Below are positions 10,578-21,753 of a stretch of DNA of 64,000 nt, piece by piece. The DNA lies in assembly GCA_021292165.1 (NCBI GenBank), contig JAHFWL010000286.1, positions 1 through 64,000 of the forward strand. The letters are read 5' to 3'. A program made the position numbers and the translations under genes. How positions within the stretch are numbered: position 1 is the stretch's first letter; each line of letters starts with the position of its first letter. The notes below the pieces were generated by a model. That model did no database searches. It had not been told where the DNA came from and saw only the letters and a program-made list of their open reading frames with translations. Source of the stretch: Shinisaurus crocodilurus. Its lineage: Eukaryota; Chordata; Lepidosauria; Squamata; Shinisauridae.

Positions 10578-11109
10578 GAGCCACCTGAACAAAAAACCCA
10601 AACTGATAACTCATCCTGCTTTGGAATGAATTTGGCAGTAATCAGCTAATCCAAATATGCACTAAAGATTTTGCGGATTTTGTTTCATCTGCCAAAAGCT
10701 CAGGAAAAAAGGATTCTGCACTGACCAACTTTACGGATTATGACAAATTAGTCAGGATGATGATATTTCCATGACCACCACACTTCAGCATGTGTTCACC
10801 CATACATTATTCCAATCCCATGTTAGCATCAATCTGCCATTGTAAAAATCCTCACAAACATTCACATTGAAATATATATAATAAAATACTTTGTTGTTTT
10901 AGGTGGCTGGTAACAAAACGGCTATTTTAGAAGGCTTTTGGATCATCCCCCCCCCCCCCCGCTTCCCGGCTCATCTTGTTTAATGCTATGTCTTTATTAT
11001 GCTGTTTTTCAGGAATTATTTTTATCTGTTCTCCAACCTAGCATGTTAACATTGGTCTCTTAGGGCTGCTGTTTTTGAGAGTGCTGTTTGTGCTATATAT
11101 TTTTAAATA
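10578..11109. other. No recognisable feature; poly-C at about 10949-10961
   Basis: No repeat family or exon seen, apart from a short C run. Confidence 0.45.
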
Positions 11110-11203
11110 CTGTATGATGTTTTGCTTTGTAAGCTAACTTGAATCAATTCTTTGAGAGAAGGCAGGAAATCTGCTTTAAAAATATATGAATACATACATT
11201 AAT
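11110..11203 (+). mobile_element. L2-type LINE 3' tail
   Basis: ttgctttgtaagctaacttg followed by gagagaaggcaggaaat and an A+T tail matches the 3' end layout of L2-type LINEs. Diverged. Confidence 0.4.
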
Positions 11204-11290
11204 AAAATACATATTTCTAAATGTGTTTTCTCTTAAAATAAACATTTCTAAATATATTTTCTCTCAAAATACACATTTCTGAAATGTATC
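11204..11290. repeat. 31-bp tandem repeat, about 2.8 units
   Basis: Units begin at 11204, 11235 and 11266, each aaaataYaYatttctRaa then a ttttctct-type end. Identity between units is high but not perfect. Confidence 0.7.
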
Positions 11291-11393
11291 TTGATACTTC
11301 TGTGTGCCAAGCAGTGCATCAAAACATGTGGGAACAGTGAACACTGTTGGGGAACTAAGTACAGACCTGCACATTAGTACAGAACCTGCAGAT

Positions 11394-12425
11394 CAGCGAT
11401 AATGTGGTCTCCGCACATTCAGAGGATGATCTCCAAACTATCCTAAATGCTTTTGCAGAAGCATACGAAAAACTTGATCTCTCACTTAACATCAAAAAAC
11501 CCAAAGTGCTTCATCAGCAAGTGCAAGCCAACCCTTTGGTGATGCCATCTATCCAGCTTGGCGGGACAATACTGGAAAATGTCGATCATTTTCTCTATCT
11601 TGGCAGCTATCTTTCTGTTACAGCTAACATCGACAGTGAAATCCAGCATCGTCTGAGCTCCGCAAGTGCCGCATTTTCTCGAATGAAACATAGAGTGTTC
11701 GAGGATCGGGATATTTGTAAGAAGACCAAAACACTGGTTTATGAAGCCATTGTATTACCAACTTTATTGTATGCCTGCGAAACATGGACTATCTATAAAC
11801 GTCACTTCCACCTCCTTGAAAGGTTTCATCAACGTTGCCTCCGGAAAATCCTGCAAATTACTTGGGAAGATAGGTGAACAAATGTCAGTGTACTGGAAGA
11901 AGCAAAGACTACTAGCATTGAAAAAATGATCCTTCAACGCCAACTTCAGTGGACCGGTCATGTTGTTCGAATGCCTGACTGCCGTCTCCCAAAGCAGTTA
12001 CTTTACTCCCAACTCAAGGATGGAAAGCGGAATATCGGTGATCAATATAAGAGGTTTAAAGATGTTCATAATGCTAATCTAAAAAAATGCAATATAAACA
12101 TTGAAAACTGGGAAGCTCTGGGCCATGAACGATCTAAATGGAGGTTGGCCTTTCACAAAGGTTCCATGGACTTTGAAGAAGCCCGAGTGCAAGGTGAAAG
12201 GGAGAAACGTGCTAAGCGAAAAGCACGTCAAATGAATCCTTTACAGGACCATCTTCTATCTGGTAACCTGTGTCCTCACTGTGGGAAGCTGTGTAGATCT
12301 AGAATTGGCCTCCACAGTCACTTACGGACCCATCGCTAGAGTCTACACAATCTTCTTTAGAATTTCCTCCTTTTATCCCGGAAGACAATCTTACTCGGTC
12401 ACGAGTGATCGCCTGATGATATTGG
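11394..12425 (+). mobile_element. LINE copy B with C-terminal C2H2 finger
   Basis: Second, more truncated copy of the 8399 family. It begins just after the YADD site (dataNVVSAHS-type sequence) and reaches the 3' UTR shared with copy A (tagagtctacacaat, then ggaagacaatctta). It is clearly homologous to copy A throughout, without A's duplication or 6-bp loss. One in-frame stop breaks it. Confidence 0.85.
11404..12339 (+). pseudogene. LINE copy B ORF2 C-terminal region, one nonsense change
   Basis: Two open stretches in the same frame (11404-11877 and 11878-12339) are separated only by TGA at 11875-11877. Copy A has CGA there, so a CpG-to-TpG transition explains the break. The C-terminus is basic (GEREKRAKRKARQ) and ends with a complete C-x2-C-x12-H-x3-H finger, CPHCGKLCRSRIGLHSHLRT then His. 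Such fingers in LINE ORF2 proteins are thought to bind nucleic acid. The N-terminal RT and endonuclease are missing, so this is a dead copy. Confidence 0.8.
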
Positions 12426-12609
12426 AATTCACTTCAGAGACTGATTTCTCCAAATATCCCTAGGGCCATTTGGCTTGATCCAGACCTCCCCACCATATGT
12501 ATAACTTTGCACAATTCTAACTGCATGTTTATGGTTTTAGAATTAAAAATCAGGCAAGCAGAAAAACCCGTGTGACTTATATTTTGTTGGACTGTACCAT
12601 TTCAAAGTG

Positions 12610-12785
12610 TAGGGATGTACAATAAAAAAAATTCAGTTCATTTGATGTCAGAACCTTTCCCACTCACATCCCTGAAAGCGAGCATGGATGGAAGAGCATT
12701 TTTTGGACAAAGCTTACATATTCCCAGGCTTGCAGTTGCGTTTAGAAAATGCGTTAGTCAGAAAAATGTGCACTTCAGAAATATG

Positions 12786-12817
<32 letters not shown>

Positions 12818-13037
12818 CACACCCAACAATGACACATGCTTTAATTGATGGGGTTTGCACTTTAAAACACGCAGTTGGGTGTACACTTTAAAAAAAATGC
12901 ACACTGAAATGTACACCTTTCCCATTTGAACAACAAAAAGGCTTGCATTTGGGAACAAGGTGAACTGAGCTTTGAGGTGGAACTTGGAGAACTTAGATGA
13001 GCTTGGACCTCAAGTTTAAGACCTCACTGATTCCCTA
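12610..13037. mobile_element. MITE with TAGGGATG ends (family M2) carrying (TA)n
   Basis: Left end tagggatgtac, right end gattcccta. The body resembles 10198 and 22921 (aaatgtgcactt, aaaatgcacactgaaatg, gctttgaggtgga). A (TA)n run sits inside at 12786-12811. No clear target duplication. Confidence 0.55.
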
Positions 13038-13984
13038 AGGCTGTATGTTTGAATATCCCCACCACTACCCTATATAATATAGCAACATATCATGAGAAAA
13101 CTTTTGCCCAGACACTTAGTTTTGTATGTTGAGAAGCATTCATGCATTCAATCCACCACCTGCAGTCTGAAATAGTACTGTGCAGAAACAGATTCATTCA
13201 AGAGTCTTGAATGCAGCTGTGCTGGTATCCAGGAAGACTTACAGTTGCTGGGTAAAGTCTGTAAGGGAAGAATCATTTGTCAAATTACACTCTCCACCTG
13301 GGACTTCATATAGTAATGCCTCCCATCTTCAAAGACCCATAATTATTTGTCATGCATAATAAATGTTCAAAGCTCTGTAGATACCTCCTGTTGAGTAACT
13401 CAAAATGCATCTCATTTCTGCCTTTCTGATAATCAGCCACCTGTGTGATATGGCAAGACTTTTGGACATGATATCAGCACATGTATAAATCACTGCAGAG
13501 TCAGGAGGAACTGAAGTAGAACGCTTTAGGTCACAAACCAGTAGCATTGCCAATGGAGCCAAGAAGCAGTTTATTAATTTCAAATAAAAAGCCTTGGAGG
13601 TCTATCCAAACATTCTATTTCATTCCCAACTTCAGTATGTGGCCTTTTCCCTGTTTTCCACATCAATTCCCTCTTTTCTCTTGGATACTGTGTAAATCTC
13701 TATTGGATTTTGAATTTCTTTCTCCACCCCTTCTTGCTCCCCTTAGTTTTGAAAGGAGGTAGCTAGCCCTACAATACCAGATGAGGATGCTGCTGTTTGA
13801 GAATCACAAATCTAAAGCCCTCTTTGGCTCACAAAACAATGGTCCTGGTTCTCTGGATCCCAACCTTTCTGTAAACTTTAAAGCATCCTTAGTAAAGTCA
13901 GGTTTGTTCGTGAAATGTTCCATGGGAAAAGTTTCAGCATAGTCATCTAGAAATGTACAGTTCAGAGTGAGAGAGACAAAACCC
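13038..13984. other. No recognisable feature
   Basis: About 950 bp. A short block at 13155-13190 (cacctgcagtctgaaatagt) resembles 25820-25860, so part may be an old dispersed repeat. No exon supported. Confidence 0.4.
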
Positions 13985-14010
13985 GTTTGTTTGTTTGTTT
14001 GTTTGTTTGT
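13985..14010. repeat. (GTTT)n microsatellite
   Basis: Six to seven GTTT units. Confidence 0.9.
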
Positions 14011-14432
14011 TCGTTCTAAGGTGGGTTGAAGGTAGCAAAATAAACTTGCTAATACCTAAATGGAAAAAGGTGCCTCAATATCTTCAGAGTGGTACTTGAG
14101 CTGAGTTGGATGTTTGTCACCAATGATAACTGGAAGCTAAAATTTCCTCAGGCCTCATAAGATTCCATTTATTGTATTTAACCTCAGTCGCTTATTCGTC
14201 ATCCTCTGCTCCAAGGAATCTGTATTACTCTTTAGGCCCTGCTGTGTAGGTTATACATGTCGTGGAGTATGGGAGTGAACCCTGAGCTTCCATACCCTCC
14301 CACTTAGTGGTCAGAACCTTAAATGTGAACTGGTACATTTGCACATGAATGTCTATGCACCTACTCATATGAACCATCCACCACTTTCCATGTTAGATCA
14401 GTCAGATACTTAGAGCCAACTGAGGTAGGAAT
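14011..14432. other. No recognisable feature
   Basis: Unique-looking sequence; no repeat or exon signal recognised. Confidence 0.4.
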
Positions 14433-14505
14433 TTATTTATTTATTTATTTATTTATTTATTACATTTCTATACCGCCCAGTCAAAGTTCTCTGGGTGGTT
14501 CACCA
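14433..14505 (-). mobile_element. L2 LINE 3' tail
   Basis: (ATTT)n, then tacatttctataccgcccag and tctctgggtggttc, the antisense 3' end seen at 4984 and mirrored at 43985-44045. Confidence 0.65.
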
Positions 14506-15192
14506 CTATTATGTATAGACGAACATCATGTTAGAAGTAATATAAAAGTTTGGCCTGTGCTATATTATATCTGCGACGGCTCATTCACACACTCAAGCCA
14601 TCACTTCCTCTTGCAGTCATTGTGTGATGAACACCCATGTTTTTGAACCAGGGTGTAGAATGTTGTGCTTCCACTCCTGCTTCTGTCTGGGAAAATGGCT
14701 CCCAGCGTTTGGAGAAATAATTACATCTCTTCCATCCAGACAATTATTGCAGGGTTTTTGTTTTTGTTTTCTCTTACTCACTTGACTGTCAAGGACTGTT
14801 GGATCCTTGGCTTTATTACATCTAAAGTGCAAGGGAATGGAGAGCTGGAAGAGCAAAGGTAATACGAGCTTTCCTGAAAATGAAATGAGGCCATGACTTG
14901 ACTAGTATAAATTGGTATAATCAGCAAAGTTAATGAAACGGTTAGTTTACTGCCCTCTCTGTCTAAACCCTCACCAGAATGTGCAGCTGCGGGATTCCAT
15001 AGCAAACATCTTCCTGGCCAATGTAACATAGAGGCATGATCTTTCTGACTGCTATAAATACAAATATTAGAGAGAGAGAAATGAACAGTTTTCTTTTGCT
15101 CTCTTCTATGTGATTATGGGGCGGAATCTTAGGGATGGATGAATCTGTCAGTAACTCTTTCTCCTGCATTGGTTTTTTTTTGTTTTTTTTTA
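14506..15192. other. No recognisable feature
   Basis: About 690 bp without a recognised gene or repeat; poly-T-rich near 15170-15190. Confidence 0.4.
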
Positions 15193-15684
15193 TAGGGATG
15201 TGCCAGGAATCCACTTGCAGGTGTCAAAATCCAATGGATTGGCCCGGCTCGGTCCACCGGATACCAGCCCGTCTACCTAGCACTAGTGCTGACTCGCTCT
15301 GACACAAGTTGAGCCAGCACATGGTCTTACACATTTAAAACAGGCTGCGATTTGCAGTTGTTTTTAAGGGAGAGAAATTTGTGCAATTTGTGTAAAATAC
15401 GGCTGCAATTTGCACAAATTGCATAAATACAGCCGCAATTTGCACAAATTACAGCCATATCTTGAACGAACTGTGGCTGTATTGTGCAATTTGTGTAAAA
15501 TACTGTATTTTACACCAATTTCTTTGCCTTTTTTTAAAAAAATGCAAATCTCAGCACACTTTAAAGCTGGAAGCCGCAACGCACACACACACCGACTCAG
15601 CCCACTTTTGGCTCTTTAGTCAGCGAGGTGCACCAAGTCTTCCAAACGCAAGCGGGTTGAGTTCTTCATTGTTGCCCATCCCTA
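15193..15684. mobile_element. MITE with TAGGGATG ends and internal palindromes
   Basis: Left end tagggatgtgcc, right end gcccatccct(a), inverted complements. The middle (15375-15510) repeats caatttgcacaaatt-like palindromes in both orientations with tgtaaaatac blocks. 492 bp. hAT-like by ends; target duplication not clear because the left flank is poly-T. Confidence 0.65.
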
Positions 15685-15692
15685 ATTTTCTC

Positions 15693-16446
15693 TCCTAAAT
15701 ATGAAGAAATTTGTGGATTTTGAAAAATTTTCACAAAAGCAAACTGAAATAAAATTGTCACCAATCTGGACAGGCCAAATTTAACAGGTACAGCTATTCC
15801 CATGGAGAGGATCATACAGTTGTCCATTTTCAAATACATTTATTCTTGCAATTCTATACTGCATCTCAACAAGAATGATTCCCAAAGCAGCTACAGTTAT
15901 TAAAAGTTGTATCTGCAAAACTGAAAACTATTAATTTAAAATGCAGTGAACACAATTTTCCTTGTGTGAATGGAACAGAGTTTATATTCACAAATCAGAG
16001 TTTGCCCACTACCCTCTTCTCTCTGCAACCCACTGTGTCCTTCCCCCAAATCTCTGGATTTTTCTTGTGAATTCTTATCAAAGATGAATTGAAATGAAAT
16101 TCTCTCCCATCTGCACCAGCCAAATTCCATAGGTACAGCTATTCCCAGCATGGAGAGGACCATGATGATACCTGCCTACCACATAGCTGTTACAGATGAG
16201 GCGCCTGTCTGAAAAAAGAGGTGGCAACCCGAATTCAGCACTAACATAATTGAATACACAAGGATTAGAGCACAGCACTCAAAGCTCTGAGCCTGGATGG
16301 ACAAATCCGTCAGTTTTGGGTTCTCCCACATTCATTTAAAAAAATAATAATAATCGCAAATTCTTTGCATCCTGAATATGAAGATAGTTGTAAATTTTGG
16401 TAACTTCTTATCAAAAATGAACTGAAATGAAATTTTCACCCATCTC
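15693..16446 (+). mobile_element. MITE family M3 (two partial copies in tandem)
   Basis: The block ending gaaattgacc/accagccaaattccatagg and ggtacagctattcccagcat occurs at about 15770-15820 and again at 16125-16165. The right end at 16446 is acccatctcta, complementary to the tagggatgggt left end of the inverted relative at 17316. Family member 48730-49150 is complete. Boundaries of the left copy are uncertain. Confidence 0.5.
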
Positions 16447-16450
16447 TAGA

Positions 16451-16660
16451 AAGGATATATGGCTGAGGGATAGTGCACATATTTTGTATACAGAGGTTCT
16501 GAGGTCCAGTCCCCAGCACCTTCAGTTAAAATGATTTTACTCAGCAACAGAGCCAGGAAAGACCTCTTCCTGAAAACATGGAGAACCCCTCACCAACCAG
16601 AGCAGATAACATTGGGGCTAGATGGTCTGCCAGTATAAGGCAGCTTCATCTGTTCCCATA
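16451..16660 (+). mobile_element. tRNA-derived SINE, family SINE-A
   Basis: tRNA-like head (tggctgagggatagtgcaca), then a B-box-like gttctgaggtccag, body ctggaaa/tggagaacccctcacc and end tggtctgccagtataaggca with gcttcatctgttccc. Same family as 41865 and 18505. The head corresponds to tRNA-Ala(TGC) in the better copy. Diverged. Confidence 0.65.
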
Positions 16661-16668
16661 TGTCCACA

Positions 16669-16835
16669 TTTACATATTTATTCTAATATTTATACCCTAT
16701 TTCCTAGCCAAGGGGGGAAAGGCTGTCATAGCAAGTTACAAAAATAAGTTAAATCATCTTGCACAGTAAAGAGTAAAACCAATAAATAAAACTTACAGTA
16801 TAAAAATGGTAAGTCATAAAAATTTACAAGCATTG
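16669..16835 (-). mobile_element. LINE 3' tail, antisense
   Basis: atttattctaatatttatac followed by cctatttcctagccaa and an A-rich aaataaaact/agtataaaaat stretch looks like an antisense LINE 3' UTR. Clade unclear. Confidence 0.35.
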
Positions 16836-17315
16836 ACAGCCAAAGACCCCTAAAAGCAGCAAAAGCCATGAATTTAAAACCAGTCAACAAGCTCAGGGCT
16901 CAACTTCTGCCAGTGTGTCAGACATCTTGACTAGAGAAGTGCGGATGTCCCCTGATTTATTTCATAATTGTTCCTTGGGTTGATCTTGACTGGTATTCTG
17001 CTCTGCCTGCCTTCTGGTTTAACTTGGATAATTTTTTAGAACTAATTTTGGAATTGGTATATTCACAGGTTACCACTGTTTCCAGTTTGTATCTTCCCTC
17101 TTCCTGCCATGTGCATGACCATGCATGTGCCCCGATGAAATCCCAGTGCTAACAGGAATCTTGATGCAATGCTGCTCCAAAAAACAAATCAGGTAATTCA
17201 GAACCCCCCAAATCTGGAGAGAATTTTATCAGCATCCTGACTCTGGACCATCTTCCTGATTGATAGGGATTTGCTGGCCAGTCAGATGCACTTGAAAGTA
17301 ATTCCCAACTAGGGA

Positions 17316-17765
17316 TGGGTGAGAATTCCATTTCAGTTCAGTTTTGATAAGAATTTACCCAAATTTGCCAAGTTCTCATATTTGGGACAAAAGAACTTCA
17401 GATTTAAAAATGTTTGAATGTGGAATGAATTGAAACTGCCAGCTTTATCCATCAAGAGTCAAGACCCAGCTCTTTGAATGGTTAGCTCTTACAAGGCTGG
17501 GTCGGAATCCCTGCTGTGTGTTCAACCATATTAGTTAGTGCTGAATTAGGGTTGCCACCTCTTATTTCTGACAAGCTCTTCATCTTTAACAGCTATATGG
17601 CAGGCAGACACATCTTGGTCCTCTCCATGCTGGGAATAGCTGTACCTATGGAATTTGGCTGTTGCAGATGGGAGAGAATTTCATTTCAGTTCAGTTTTGA
17701 TCAGAATTTACCAAAATTTTCAAAGTTCTTCATATTAGAGAGAAAAAGAACTGAGATTAGACTGA
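17316..17765 (-). mobile_element. MITE family M3, inverted relative
   Basis: Left end tagggatgggtgagaattcc. The internal 17520-17720 is the reverse complement of 16065-16260, including ctccatgctgggaatagctg and the tacctatggaatttggct block. The two copies therefore form an inverted pair with a spacer of roughly 870 bp. Confidence 0.55.
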
Positions 17766-18053
17766 TCTGCAGAAGATTAGGGGCCAATCAAACATTATTG
17801 CAGCAGACACATTTAATACTTTCCCCATAGAGTTCTGTTCTGTTTTGCTTTAATGAAAAGCAGCCATGGGGGGCTGCAATTGAGAGTGAAGAACAGGTGA
17901 TAGGGAGGGGCTGCTTAACTGCTTTCTATTGGGCCAGTTTTCTGCTCAATATAATACTTTTAGTGCTGTAGGCAAACCTGTTTTCTTCATAATTGCTAGC
18001 AAAAATGTATGGCTGAGCCTCAGGAGAATGGACATCAGCAAATCATAAGCACA
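17766..18053. other. No recognisable feature
   Basis: Unique-looking sequence. Confidence 0.4.

Positions 18054-18087
<34 letters not shown>
18054..18087. repeat. (TA)n microsatellite
   Basis: About 16 TA units. Confidence 0.95.
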
Positions 18088-18089
<2 letters not shown>

Positions 18090-18504
18090 ATAGCATCCTG
18101 GAGAGGCTTGTAGTTATGAACACTATTTCTTTTCTTTCCAACCCAAGTCGATGTTTGTCTAGGCTAGAAACACTGAGGTTTTGGGGGGTGGCAGTTTTGT
18201 CTCTAGTTTATGTGTTTGCAAGATGCAACTGCAATTTTCTTGTGCAATGAGGTGAATCTAAAATAGCAATATATATTATTAGGCCAATTGCATACACTGT
18301 TCAGGCAAATCTTCCACTGGCTTCAGAGGGAGTCTGGCTTGAGCAGGGAATGCAGAATCAGGATTTAAGATTGCTGCCGCAGAATTTGTTTATGGTTAGA
18401 AAGCTGACATATTGCAGCTGAAATGATTGCTTTTGCAATTATTGACTGGATCTCACTTCTCTCTGTTCTCTTATGGAAAGCAACACAAGCAATAGTTAGG
18501 AAAT
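18088..18504. other. No recognisable feature
   Basis: About 420 bp of sequence without recognised repeats or exons. Confidence 0.4.
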
Positions 18505-18665
18505 ACTGGAAGTTGCCATATACCAAGTCAGTCCACTGGTCTGTCTAGTTCAGTACTGGCAGAGGCTCTCCAGGGATTCAGACAGGAGTCTTTCCCAGAC
18601 CTAAAGACTGAACCTGCAACTTTTCAGACGCAAAGCTTTTGCTCTGGAGCTGAGCTATGGTCCTT
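18505..18665 (-). mobile_element. tRNA-derived SINE, family SINE-A
   Basis: Antisense copy. It starts with the family's 3' end (gttgccatataccaagtcag) and ends with gctttt.gctctggagctgag, the complement of the tRNA-like head. Body blocks ctctccagggattcagacag match 41865. Confidence 0.7.
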
Positions 18666-18897
18666 CTTCCTCCTGTGCATGGTTTTTGGCACAGAAGGAA
18701 ATATCAACAAGTTCTCTTCAAGCCTGTGTCATGACACCTCTGAAATACAAACTTTTTGATTAGAAATTGGCACTTAAAAAAAATAATTCACTCAAATGCT
18801 TTGGTGTATACTAGGCATGGGCCAGACTTCTGCCCCAACTGTTCCAATTGGGGTGGAAGTATTTCAGGAATGGACCCAGAACCTGCTGCATCGCATC

Positions 18898-18966
18898 ACA
18901 TTTATAGATTGATTGATTTGATTTGTATCCCACCTTTCTATCAAAAATGGCACTGAAGGTGGCTAA
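18898..18966 (-). mobile_element. L2-type 3' tail
   Basis: gattgattgatttgatttgt then atcccacctttctatcaaaa and aaggtggctaa resemble an antisense L2/CR1-type 3' end. Confidence 0.45.
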
Positions 18967-19518
18967 ATTTATTCTAAAGTTCTAAATTCATTCTACAGAG
19001 AGCATTCAAGGGAGGCCTAGCACAGTCTGGGGACACCTCCAGGGTCTGCTAGCCTACCCTGCTGCCCCCCCCCCCACACACATACATGTACCCTGCAAGC
19101 TTGAAGACCACCAGTTTTTGTAAGAAGGTGGTGGTGAGGCTGTCCCTAACTGCAGTGGTGGACCAGGGTGTGCCTAAAGAGGCCTAGTCACATATTCCAG
19201 ATTCTATAGTTCACTTAGTAGTTTTGAAGAACTGAATAAATCCATTCCATGTTTGGTCAAAACTATTCGGAGTGAAACCAAGCAGCCCTACTGAATGTGC
19301 AAATGATGGCTACTTGAACTAAACATTCTCAGTTATATATAGCTATCCTGAGCTGGTTTAACTTCAGAGTTTTTAACACTGTATCTTCTTCAAAGTGCAA
19401 ATACTTCATTCTGTGGGAAGGAATAGCCTCCAGGTATCTTGACTTTGGTCTTCAGAAGCCTTATTCAGCTTTGTCATGTTGTGGTCATCAGCCAGTGGAG
19501 TACTCCTAACAACTACGT
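18967..19518. other. No recognisable feature
   Basis: Holds a short poly-C/CA stretch near 19064-19085; otherwise no family recognised. Confidence 0.4.
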
Positions 19519-19848
19519 AAGGATGGGCAACCCACCCGGCACTCGACTCGGGGCACATGAGCGGAGCGCTCCCACCATGTGAGTTGAGCCGAGTGTGAAT
19601 GCCAGCTGAGGCACTCGCCGGACTTCTGGGTCCCTGGCGCTACATTGTTTACGTAGAAAGCAGCCTAATTTTCACAAATTAGGCCATTTTCTACGTAAAC
19701 AACGTAGCGCCAGGAACCCAGAAGTTGCTTCTCCAGCTCAGCTCGCAAGAATGTTAGTCAAGCTGGGGAAAAGGTAGGGCGCTCGGGGAGTCGAGCCTGG
19801 TGAGTTTGCCGGACTTCCACCCCCCAATTGAGCTCCGTGCACATCCCA
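19519..19848. mobile_element. MITE family M4 with long internal hairpin
   Basis: Left end aaggatgggc, right end gcacatccca. The middle pairs cgctacattgtttacgtaga (19638) with ttttctacgtaaacaacgta (19692) and flanking ccaggaacccagaag. It is the inverted relative of 52663-52998: the right-end ccccccaattgagctccgtg equals the start of that copy in reverse complement. Confidence 0.65.
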
Positions 19849-19948
19849 ACCAAAGAGCCCTTGTGGCTCACTTTAAGGACTAACAAATATATTATGACAC
19901 AAGCTATTGTAGTCAAGAGACAAATTCAAAGAAATGTGTGATGTAGAC

Positions 19949-20084
19949 CAGGGGAGGGGAACCTGTGGCCCTCTAGATATTGTTGTACTCCAGTTCCTAC
20001 TAACCCCAGTCAGCATGGTCATTGTCAGGATGATGGGAGCTGAAGTCCAAGAACATCTGGAGGGGTACAGGTTCCCCACCCCTG
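19949..20084. mobile_element. hAT-like MITE with CAGGGG ends and target duplication
   Basis: Left CAGGGGAGGGGAACC, right GGTTCCCCACCCCTG, nearly perfect inverted ends. Flanks atgtagac (19941-19948) and atgtagtc (20085-20092) agree at 7 of 8 positions, as expected for a hAT target duplication. The body is the palindromic actccag/ctgaagtccaa type. 136 bp. Confidence 0.8.
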
Positions 20085-20092
20085 ATGTAGTC

Positions 20093-20693
20093 AGTGAAGC
20101 AAGGAGTTTCATGCTAGCAAGATGCCCATCGTGAGAGAGAGTGGATGAATCTCAGCCCCACCCTTTCTCTGTTCCCAAGTGGTTTTGCTCCATCTTCTTT
20201 TCCCTTGGCCTTGCTTTCTCCATCCTACCTTGCCTTGGCACCATTACCTCTGTCCGGTACCTCATTTGCCTTCTTCTTTCAGGTTCTTGCCCCTCCATCC
20301 TTTCCTTTGCCTTTACTTCTTTCCCCTCATAGGACCCCAAAACTTGTCCAGAGCCAGTACCCCTTTCTTCCTCCACACTTTACTGCCTATGCTGCTTACT
20401 TCCTCTATCCCACTTCCCCTCAACCCCCACCCTCTCCTCTGTTTTCCTTCTCTGGTAGGAATCTCTTTTCAGTTGCAGCAGGGCTGAGACAACAGCATGA
20501 CCCAGCTTGTCAGTAAGAGATCAGAATTTTAGGCCTGCAAATTCATGTGGTCATGAGGAGGAGACTGATACACTGCTTGCTGAATCACTGTTCTATTCTG
20601 AGTTATATGGACTATCGTTGAGCAAAAAATAATTTTAAAAAAATCCACACATTACACATTTATTTGTGTAGTTAGTGAATGAGTGAGTGAGTT
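20093..20693. other. No recognisable feature
   Basis: 20150-20480 is C+T-rich, which creates overlapping proline/leucine-rich reading frames on the plus strand. I see no conserved protein or splice pattern. Confidence 0.45.
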
Positions 20694-20743
20694 AGCTAGA
20701 TCATTCATATCCTACATCTCTGTAGGATATGAATGATCTAGCT
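20694..20743. repeat. Perfect 23-bp hairpin with 4-base loop
   Basis: Left arm 20694-20716 (agctagatcattcatatcct plus aca), loop tctc, right arm 20721-20743 exactly complementary. The base next to the stem on each side does not pair. Could be a small palindromic insertion or a hairpin-forming RNA if transcribed. Confidence 0.85.
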
Positions 20744-21160
20744 TACAATGGATGATAGAATAACATTCCCATAAAATCCCCAGTGAACATGAGCGATAAT
20801 TCAGGGGGACTGAATCACATTGATGAACGTCCTCCAAATATTCAGTTACATAATCCAGCCCTCAAACTGCATCCAATGCAGATTGGACGCATACCATAGT
20901 TTCCCAACCTGAGCGTTCCCAATTTCCCCCTTTTCCCTTACCTGGAAGGTAAGGCAGGGAAGGCTCATATCTGGTGCTGTAGTCAAGCCTCTGTTAGGCC
21001 AAAGAAGCTTCTGAGAACACGCAAAGCAGCCTCTAAAGAATGTGGTTTTCGCTAGTGCCAGTGCTTTTCAGCATCCATGGGCATTGCTGCACATGGTTGT
21101 GACAGTGTCAGTAAATGCCGGAAGACCTACTATGCAAGGGCACTCCACCACTTTGGTACA
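20744..21160. other. No recognisable feature
   Basis: Unique-looking sequence. Confidence 0.4.
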
Positions 21161-21394
21161 TTTTAGGGCAGGATTGCAGAACCTCAGGCAACGGGGCCAA
21201 ATCCAACCCTCTGATGCTCCCCAGATGACCACACACCCTTCCCCTGGCCTGACCCCCTTCCCCCCAGCCACCAATCATTTGGTGGCTTCCTGGCTTTTGT
21301 GCAGTTTTTTCCCTATTCTAAAAGGATTGAAATGCCTCTCCTAAGACTTAATTACTGGCAGTAAAGCTTTAAGCAAAAATAAGCTGGTGTATTT

Positions 21395-21483
21395 TTTATT
21401 TTATTTATTTATTTATTATATTTATACCCCGCCTTTTTTCCTGCAAGGAACCCAAGGCGGCTTACATAATCCTCCTCCTCCTT
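21395..21483 (-). mobile_element. SINE-B fragment nested in M5
   Basis: Antisense 3' end of SINE-B: (TTTA)n, tatttataccccgccttttt, tgcaaggaacccaaggcggc and a few CCT units. The rest of the SINE is absent. M5 sequence resumes at about 21484 (cctttagcgttcagc). Confidence 0.75.
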
Positions 21484-21553
21484 CCTTTAGCGTTCAGCAT
21501 CCCCTTGCCACTGGAATGCAGCCCACAAAAACTTCTGTATAATGGAATTTGAC

Positions 21554-21753
21554 CAGTGGAGGCTGGTGACTCCAATGTCAGCAGGGCTACTTATCCACTC
21601 CGGATTTTTCTCTGAACTTTAACTGTGCTATCCATGGTCGTAAACCTATTTTGGGGGTAGGGTTCAGCACCGGGAATAGCTCCTTCAAAGTTCAGAGTAA
21701 AATCTGGAGTGGATTAGTAGCTCCGCTGACATTTGAGCCACCAGCCTCCACTG
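21554..21753. mobile_element. hAT-like MITE CAGTGGAGGCTGGTG, nested in M5
   Basis: Ends CAGTGGAGGCTGGTG and CACCAGCCTCCACTG are perfect 15-base inverted repeats. The target duplication aatttgac (21546-21553) / aatttggc (21754-21761) matches at 7 of 8. The interior has gatt/ctccggatttttctctg and its near-complement agtaaaatctggagtgg. 200 bp. Confidence 0.85.

Noticed and set aside
20145..20516. Pro/Leu-rich frame of 124 codons
   Set aside because: Arises from C+T-rich sequence; several overlapping frames are open and no domain is present.
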